NCBI GenBank assembly: GCA_016709495.1
Contig: JADJMS010000047.1
Location: 62,001-126,000 of the forward strand
Direction: 5' to 3'
Source: Candidatus Dechloromonas phosphorivorans
Lineage (GTDB): Bacteria; Pseudomonadota; Gammaproteobacteria; Burkholderiales; Rhodocyclaceae
DNA: 64,000 bases
The translations under genes and the position numbers were made by a program. Shown piece after piece: positions 58,562 to 64,000 of the stretch (positions are counted from its first letter, which is position 1; each line of letters starts with the position of its first letter). The notes under the pieces were generated by a model. The model did no database searches. It was given only the letters and a program-made list of their open reading frames with translations, and was not told the origin of the DNA.

Positions 58562-59235
58562 AATCCATTCTGCGTTTCTGTACCTTGTTATTTTGCAGCC
58601 TGCTGGTAGCCATGATCAGTGCGCCTGCTGCACTGCTCGCCGGCGTTGTTTCACACTTCTCCCAACAACGAATTACGCTAGCCGACGCAGATGGCTTCTG
58701 GTGGCGTGGATCAGCCTGGGTTTCCGTCAGCCAGCCCGGACAATCCGCCCTGACCATGCCAGGGCGCCTGCAATGGGAATTTGAACCGGAAGGGCCGGGC
58801 TTCCGTATTTCCGGCTCCCCCTGGTTAAGCACTCCGTTCTCCGCCCAGTGGCGCGGCAAACTTCAGCTCAGCCCCGGCCAAGCCCAGTTGCCGGCCAGCG
58901 CCCTGCAACAGCTTGGCCCCCCATTCACCCTCGTGCGCCCCGGCGGACTACTCAATCTCAGTTGGCAAAATGCCGAGCAGATGGTTATCGAATGGCGTGC
59001 GGCCAGCTCATCCCTTTCGCCACTGCCCCAACTCGGCGACTATCGTATTTCCGTCCAGCCTGGACGGCTGCAATTAAGTACCCTGCGTGGCCCGCTGCAA
59101 TTGAGCGGCGAAGTAGTTTCAGGACTTCCTTTTAATGGCACCGCGCGTAGCGATCCAGAAGCTGCCGAAAAACTCGCCGGCCTCTTGAATATCCTCGGCC
59201 CCACCAGTAACGGCATCACTACCTTGCGATTCTAA
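58558..59235 (+). CDS. gspN: Type II secretion protein GspN
   Basis: At 225 residues: a signal-anchor (ILRFCTLLFCSLLVAMISAP), then LAGVVSHFSQQRITLADADG FWWRGSAWVSV-type GspN sequence and repeated beta segments such as QPGRLQLSTLRGPLQLSGEV. GspN is present in a subset of type II systems; its role is unclear. It is 5 bp before gspD. Confidence 0.85.
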   Translation: MKSILRFCTLLFCSLLVAMISAPAALLAGVVSHFSQQRITLADADGFWWRGSAWVSVSQPGQSALTMPGRLQWEFEPEGPGFRISGSPWLSTPFSAQWRGKLQLSPGQAQLPASALQQLGPPFTLVRPGGLLNLSWQNAEQMVIEWRAASSSLSPLPQLGDYRISVQPGRLQLSTLRGPLQLSGEVVSGLPFNGTARSDPEAAEKLAGLLNILGPTSNGITTLRF

Positions 59236-59240
59236 TAATC

Positions 59241-61403
59241 ATGTCCGCCCCCTTCTCTCTCCGTACCCTGGCCCTGACCCTTGCACTGACTTTTTGCGTG
59301 CAAGGCATTTCCAACGCTGCACCGCCTAACCAGCTAGCCGCAGACGAGAAGGTCACGCTCAATTTTGTCGATGCCGAAATCGACACGGTGATCAAAGCGC
59401 TCGGCCTATTTACCCAGAAAAATTTCGTCATTGATGGCCGCGTCAAAGGCAAGATCAACTTGGTATCGCCGCGCCCGCTGAATCGTGAGGAAGCCTTATC
59501 AACGCTGCTCTCAGCCTTGCGCCTGCAAGGCATTTCGGTGGTCGAAGCCGATGGCGTCGCAAAGGTACTGCCGGAAGCCGATGCCAAGTTGCATGGCGGC
59601 AGCATTCGCGGGCAAGGCGACATGAACGGGCGTGGCGATCAGGTCATCACCCGCGTCTTCCAGCTGCGCATGGAGTCAGCCAACAATCTGTTGCCCGTGC
59701 TGCGCCCACTAATATCACCCAATAACAGCATCACCGCCTACCCTGCCAACAACACGCTGGTGATTACCGACTATGCTGAAAACATCAACCGTCTGGCGCG
59801 CATCATTGCCTCGGTCGATAATTCAAAAATATCCGACGTCAAGGTCTTGCCGGTACAGCATGCCGTTGCCAGTGACATGGCCGCCCTGCTCAGTAAATCA
59901 CTCGATGAAGGTGGCGGAACGGCAGCCGACCCGGGCCAGCGCATCAGCATCATGGCGGATTCACGCAGCAATCGCCTGATCATTCGCTCCAGCAGCCCCG
60001 GTCGCGTCGCACTCGCCACCCGCCTGCTTGAAGAACTAGATCAGCCCAGCAGCCAGCCCGGCAACATACACATCGTTTATCTGAAAAATGCCGAAGCCAG
60101 CAAACTCGCCGGTATTCTGCGTTCCGTGATCAGTGGTGACAGCGGAGCATCAGGCGCATCAGCAAGCAGCAGCCTGGCGCCTGGCAACTCTGCATTTCAG
60201 TCAGGCAACAATACAACCGGCAACGGCAATGGCTCAGGGTTCGCTAGCGCAAGCGGCAATGGCAATACAACGAACAACGGTAGCCTGAATTCCGTCAGCA
60301 ACAATAGCACCGGTGGTGGCATGATCCAGGCCGACCCAAGTACCAACTCGCTGATCATCACCGCACCCGAACCGGTATACCGCAATTTGCGCAGCATAAT
60401 CGACAAGCTCGACATGCGCCGTGCGCAAGTTTTTGTTGAAAGCCTAATCGTCGAAGTTTCGGCTGAAAATGTTGCCGAATTCGGCATCCAGTGGCAAGGC
60501 GTCAGCAATTCAACCAATGTATTTGGCGGCACCAACTTTACAACCCCAGGTTCGGGCAGCAACATTCTCACCTTGGGCAATTCAGGTGCCAGCGGAGCAC
60601 TCCCAACGCCGGGCGGCGGCCTCAATTTCGGTCTGATCAACGGCACCGCGCTTTCCATCGGCGGTGTCACCATCGGCAATCTTGGCCTGCTGGCGCGTGC
60701 ACTTGAAACCACCGGCAAGGCCAATATTTTGTCTACACCAAATCTGATGACGCTGGACAACGAAGAAGCGCGCATCATCATCGGCCAGAACGTTCCCTTC
60801 GTGACCGGGCAATACGCATCTACCGGCAATACAGCGACGGTGAATCCCTTCCAGACAGTTGAACGCAAAGACGTCGGACTGACGCTCAAAGTCAAACCCC
60901 AGGTTTCTGATGGCGGCATTGTCCGCATGCAGATTTATCAGGAAACCAGCAATGTCGCCAGCACCACAAGCACCAACCTGATCACCACCAACAAGCGCGC
61001 CATTGAAACCACTGTGCTTGTTGACGACGGCCAGATCATTGCGCTTGGTGGTCTGATCGAAGATAGTGAAAAAGGCAGCGTCGAAATGGTTCCATTTCTC
61101 GGCAACATTCCCTTCATTGGTGCCCTCTTCCGTTACGACAACCGCAAGCGCTCAAAAACCAACCTAATGGTTTTCCTGCGGCCTTACGTGGTGCGCACGC
61201 CAGAAGACAGCCGTGGATTGGTAACCGATCGTTATGACTACATGCGCAGCAAAAACATCGACAACCTGCCGGAAAAACGCCTGACCATGCCGGAGTTTGG
61301 AGCTCCGCTACTACCACCACTCGAAAGTGGTGTTACAGCTCGTGATCCTTTCCCTTTGATGCGCATGCATCGCGACCTGCCCGTTTTCCCGGAAGAAAAA
61401 TGA
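59241..61403 (+). CDS. gspD: Type II secretion secretin GspD
   Basis: At 720 residues: signal peptide (TLALTLALTFCVQGISNAA), N0 (VTLNFVDAEIDTVIKALGLF), N1-N3 domains with repeated VFQLRMESANNLLPVLRPLI, ITAYPANNTLVITDYAENIN and IHIVYLKNAEASKLAGILRS, a Ser/Gly/Asn-rich linker at about 296-356 within N3, and the secretin barrel (VFVESLIVEVSAENVAEFGI, VPFVTGQYAS, VGLTLKVKPQVSDGG, IIALGGLIEDS). It forms the outer-membrane exit channel. The C-terminal tail may be the pilotin-binding S domain; no pilotin gene is seen. Confidence 0.96.
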   Translation: MSAPFSLRTLALTLALTFCVQGISNAAPPNQLAADEKVTLNFVDAEIDTVIKALGLFTQKNFVIDGRVKGKINLVSPRPLNREEALSTLLSALRLQGISVVEADGVAKVLPEADAKLHGGSIRGQGDMNGRGDQVITRVFQLRMESANNLLPVLRPLISPNNSITAYPANNTLVITDYAENINRLARIIASVDNSKISDVKVLPVQHAVASDMAALLSKSLDEGGGTAADPGQRISIMADSRSNRLIIRSSSPGRVALATRLLEELDQPSSQPGNIHIVYLKNAEASKLAGILRSVISGDSGASGASASSSLAPGNSAFQSGNNTTGNGNGSGFASASGNGNTTNNGSLNSVSNNSTGGGMIQADPSTNSLIITAPEPVYRNLRSIIDKLDMRRAQVFVESLIVEVSAENVAEFGIQWQGVSNSTNVFGGTNFTTPGSGSNILTLGNSGASGALPTPGGGLNFGLINGTALSIGGVTIGNLGLLARALETTGKANILSTPNLMTLDNEEARIIIGQNVPFVTGQYASTGNTATVNPFQTVERKDVGLTLKVKPQVSDGGIVRMQIYQETSNVASTTSTNLITTNKRAIETTVLVDDGQIIALGGLIEDSEKGSVEMVPFLGNIPFIGALFRYDNRKRSKTNLMVFLRPYVVRTPEDSRGLVTDRYDYMRSKNIDNLPEKRLTMPEFGAPLLPPLESGVTARDPFPLMRMHRDLPVFPEEK

Positions 61404-62836
61404 ACCAGGAAACACGCGACAGCTTGCGTCTACCCTACGCTTTTGCACGTCAGCAACATATTCTGATCCTCGGCAACAGCGACGGCAAAACCGATGTTCT
61501 GGTCGACGAATCAACGCCGATCACAGCCATTGCCGAAGTCCAGCGTCTGGCCGCCCCGTTGCGCGTGACACGAACTGAGAGCTCCGATTTTGTCCGCCGT
61601 CTCGAAGCGCATTACGCCTGGCAGGATAACGACGCCGCCGCCGCTGTCGATGCACTCGGTCAGGACGTTGACGTTGCAAGGCTGATGGAAGAAGTATCTG
61701 AGAGTTCCGACCTGCTTGATGGCGACAACGATGCGCCGATCATCCGCACCATCAACGCCCTGCTCAATCAGGCGGTTCGCGATGGCGCCAGCGATATTCA
61801 CATCGAGCCATTCGAGTCAGCCAGTGTGGTGCGCCTGCGCATCGACGGCATTCTGCGCGACATTGCTCACCCGCACCCCGGCCTTCATGCCGCGCTGATT
61901 TCACGTATCAAAATCATGGCCAGCCTTGATATTGCCGAAAAACGCCTGCCACAGGACGGTCGTATTGCGCTGCGTATCGGCGCCAAGGCCATTGATGTTC
62001 GCGTCTCGACATTACCGGTCAGCCGTGGGGAACGCGCCGTGCTGCGTTTGCTTGACAAAGACCGTGGCCGCATGCAACTCGACACACTGGGCCTGTCGGC
62101 GCCTTCGCAAGTCATTTTTGACCAGCTCCTTAACCAGCCGCACGGCATTGTTCTGGTCACCGGCCCGACCGGTTCCGGCAAAACCACCACACTCTACGCC
62201 GCCCTCTCGCGCCTGCCACGTGATGAACTTAATATCATGACTGTGGAAGACCCAATTGAATACGAACTGAGCGGTATCAGTCAGACGCAGGCGCACAGCC
62301 GCATCGGCATGGATTTCGCCCGCGCCTTGCGCGCCATCCTGCGTCAGGATCCGGATGTTGTCATGATCGGCGAAATCCGCGATCAGGAAACTGCGCAAAT
62401 TGCCGTACAAGGCTCGTTGACCGGCCACCTCGTGCTGGCCACGCTGCACACCAACGATGCTCCCTCAGCCGTCACCCGACTCATCGATATGGGTATCGAA
62501 CCCTTTCTGCTTGCCAGCAGCCTGTCCGGCGTACTGGCCCAGCGTCTGGTACGCAAACTCTGCCTACACTGCCGGCACCAGGATGAAAATGGTCGCTGGC
62601 TGGCAGTAGGTTGCGCTAAATGCAACGGCAGCGGCTATCTCGGCCGCACCGGGGTTTATGAGTTGCTCACCGTGACGCCGCGCCTCGCCACCTGCATTCA
62701 TGATGGGGCAGCGGAATCCGAAATACGGCGCATCGCCCACGAGGATGGCATGATTTCGATGAGCAGCGATGCCGCGCGCTGGATTGAAGCCGGCATCACT
62801 ACCGCCGAAGAGGTGGCGCGCGCCACGCGCGACTAG
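61400..62836 (+). CDS. gspE: Type II secretion ATPase GspE
   Basis: At 478 residues: an N-terminal GspE domain, Walker A VTGPTGSGKTTTLYAALSRL (about residue 254), the Asp box LNIMTVEDPIEYELSGISQT, Walker B LRQDPDVVMIGEIRDQETAQ (about 320), the His box GHLVLATLHTNDAPSAVTRL and a zinc-binding four-cysteine group LCLHC/GCAKCNGSG. It powers pseudopilus assembly. It overlaps gspD by 4 bp. Confidence 0.96.
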   Translation: MNQETRDSLRLPYAFARQQHILILGNSDGKTDVLVDESTPITAIAEVQRLAAPLRVTRTESSDFVRRLEAHYAWQDNDAAAAVDALGQDVDVARLMEEVSESSDLLDGDNDAPIIRTINALLNQAVRDGASDIHIEPFESASVVRLRIDGILRDIAHPHPGLHAALISRIKIMASLDIAEKRLPQDGRIALRIGAKAIDVRVSTLPVSRGERAVLRLLDKDRGRMQLDTLGLSAPSQVIFDQLLNQPHGIVLVTGPTGSGKTTTLYAALSRLPRDELNIMTVEDPIEYELSGISQTQAHSRIGMDFARALRAILRQDPDVVMIGEIRDQETAQIAVQGSLTGHLVLATLHTNDAPSAVTRLIDMGIEPFLLASSLSGVLAQRLVRKLCLHCRHQDENGRWLAVGCAKCNGSGYLGRTGVYELLTVTPRLATCIHDGAAESEIRRIAHEDGMISMSSDAARWIEAGITTAEEVARATRD

Positions 62837-62843
62837 TTCAAAC

Positions 62844-64000
62844 ATGGGCTTTTTCAAATACCAGGCCAGTGACGATGATGGCCAGATCCGCTCCGGCAAG
62901 ATCGAGGCTGACAACGCCAGATCAGCCCGCAGCCAGTTACGTGAGCAAGACCTGTGGGTACTTGAAATTGAAGAAATCCGGACCAAATCCGGGCAAACCG
63001 GCTTTTTTTCACGCCGACGCTGGAATGCCGCCCGCCTTTCTTACCTGACACGACAACTGGCCGGCCTGCTCGCTGCCGGCTTGACCCTGTCCCGCGCGCT
63101 CGCCGCCATGATCCAGCAGGAAACCCTGCCGGAAATTCGTGCCGTGCTAACCCGGGTGCGCAACGAAGTTGAATCCGGCAGCAGTCTTTCGGATGCGCTT
63201 TACAGCGAGCCAGAAGCCTTCCCCAGCGTTTATTGCGCAGTGATTGCTGCTGGTGAAAGCGCTGGCGATCTGTCTGGCGTCGCCCTGCGCCTGGCCGATT
63301 TTCTCGAAGCACGCCATGCGCTGCAACTCAAGATAATCACCGCACTGGCCTACCCGGCAATCGTTTGTATTGTTGCATTGCTAGTCGTTGGCGGCCTGCT
63401 GATTTATGTTGTACCGCAGGTCGTTTCTGTTTTTGAGCACACCAAAACCCAGCTGCCCTTACTCACCCGACTGATGATCGGCATTTCCAATCTATTGCGT
63501 GAAAACTGGTGGCTGATCCTGCTCGTTGCGGTAAGTGGCTTCTGGGGCATTAGTCAGCTTTGGTGCCAACCAGCTTTTCGTGTCCGTGCCGACCAGCGAA
63601 TCCTCGGTATGCCCGTCATTGGTTCGACTTGGCTGGCAATTGACACCGCACGTGCCGCCTCAACCCTGGCCATGCTGGTCACGGCCGGCGTACCACTCTT
63701 GCAGGCGCTGGATACCGTCAGAAAAACCCTATCCAACAAAGCCTTGCAAGTCGATATGGCGCAAGTCGGTGATGATGTTCGCGAAGGGGTCAGATTGTCA
63801 CGCGCCCTTGCCCGCAGCGAACGTTTCCCGCCGCTGCTGGTGCAACTGATCGACAACGGTGAAGCCACCGGCAAACTGGCTGAAATGCTCGAACATGCCG
63901 CACGCACCCAGCAATCAGAGGTTGAACGACGCCTGATGTTACTGACCAGCCTGCTTGAGCCAATAATGGTGCTGACCATGGGTCTCTTCGTGTTGCTCAT
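62844..64000 (+). CDS. gspF: Type II secretion platform protein GspF (3' partial)
   Basis: The ATG at 62844 opens MGFFKYQASDDDGQIRSGKI, 7 bp after the gspE stop, and the frame runs off the window end. It has the two GspF repeats (LTRQLAGLLAAGLTLSRALA and AASTLAMLVTAGVPLLQALD, each followed by GESAGDL- and GEATGKL-type motifs) and helices (AIVCIVALLVVGGLLIYVV, WWLILLVAVSGFWG). About 385 codons are seen of roughly 400, so only the last part is missing. It is the polytopic core of the inner-membrane platform. Confidence 0.95.
   Translation, partial: MGFFKYQASDDDGQIRSGKIEADNARSARSQLREQDLWVLEIEEIRTKSGQTGFFSRRRWNAARLSYLTRQLAGLLAAGLTLSRALAAMIQQETLPEIRAVLTRVRNEVESGSSLSDALYSEPEAFPSVYCAVIAAGESAGDLSGVALRLADFLEARHALQLKIITALAYPAIVCIVALLVVGGLLIYVVPQVVSVFEHTKTQLPLLTRLMIGISNLLRENWWLILLVAVSGFWGISQLWCQPAFRVRADQRILGMPVIGSTWLAIDTARAASTLAMLVTAGVPLLQALDTVRKTLSNKALQVDMAQVGDDVREGVRLSRALARSERFPPLLVQLIDNGEATGKLAEMLEHAARTQQSEVERRLMLLTSLLEPIMVLTMGLFVLL

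Noticed and set aside
1..64000. CRISPR arrays, rRNA genes, replication origin
   Set aside because: No regularly spaced repeats, no rRNA-like stretches and no DnaA-box cluster were seen by eye.

Overview
The window looks like a chromosomal segment of a Gram-negative betaproteobacterium, most likely a Rhodocyclales member of the Dechloromonas/Azonexus type (inferred from gene content; no rRNA is present to confirm it). It carries Fur-type iron uptake with TonB-ExbB-ExbD, an FNR-controlled microaerobic block, polyhydroxyalkanoate synthase, a PEP-CTERM protein, several c-di-GMP proteins and a complete-looking type II secretion operon. Base composition is GC-rich except for an AT-rich island at about 16.1-18.4 kb.

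Layout. 0-2.5 kb: hybrid sensor kinase cut by the window edge. 2.5-14.3 kb: iron block with bfd, a DUF1513 protein, a siderophore receptor, Fur-like boxes, a decayed DUF2325 gene, hemP-tonB-exbB-exbD, then a receptor with a CxxC plug, a secreted thioredoxin-like protein and a FeoB-type transporter. 14.3-20.1 kb: accessory region with a frameshifted GDSL/PEP-CTERM esterase, a two-gene AT-rich island (unknown helical protein plus a broken AAA+ ATPase with a helix-hairpin-helix end), a thioesterase and repeats. 20.1-28.8 kb: beta-barrel protein, Ala-rich coiled-coil protein, asparaginase, SRAP peptidase, ccoG, YvlD-like protein, MscS channel, selD. 28.8-34.4 kb: copper block (copZ, copA, Usp, TauE/SafE-like) with a GGDEF-EAL protein inside it. 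34.5-40.5 kb: hemN and fnr sharing an FNR box, then SirB2, an NnrS-like protein, DUF2249, hemerythrin, an ODP-type diiron protein and an MCP-hairpin-like protein, which together suggest O2/NO handling. 40.6-49.9 kb: phaC, Usp, a YhhJ/RbbA/HlyD export operon with a TetR-type operator, and a Ca2+/H+ antiporter. 49.9-53.7 kb: GGDEF-EAL protein and a decayed IS3 element. 53.7-64 kb: gspC divergent from gspGHIJKLMNDEF.

The most striking signal is not a gene. A 13-bp core, TGTTRCGGTCRAC, followed at fixed distance by two A/T tracts about one helical turn apart, occurs 16 times in 64 kb on both strands, in genes and between them. Fourteen copies match GTTRCGGTCRAC exactly, against about 0.03 expected by chance (hand estimate). 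Its build resembles the uptake signal sequences of naturally competent Pasteurellaceae, so it may be an undescribed DNA-uptake-type or other genome-wide signal.

Several frames (copA, the MCP-like gene, the GDSL gene, the ATPase) are interrupted by one- or two-base indels. I cannot tell decay from sequencing error; both are noted where relevant.
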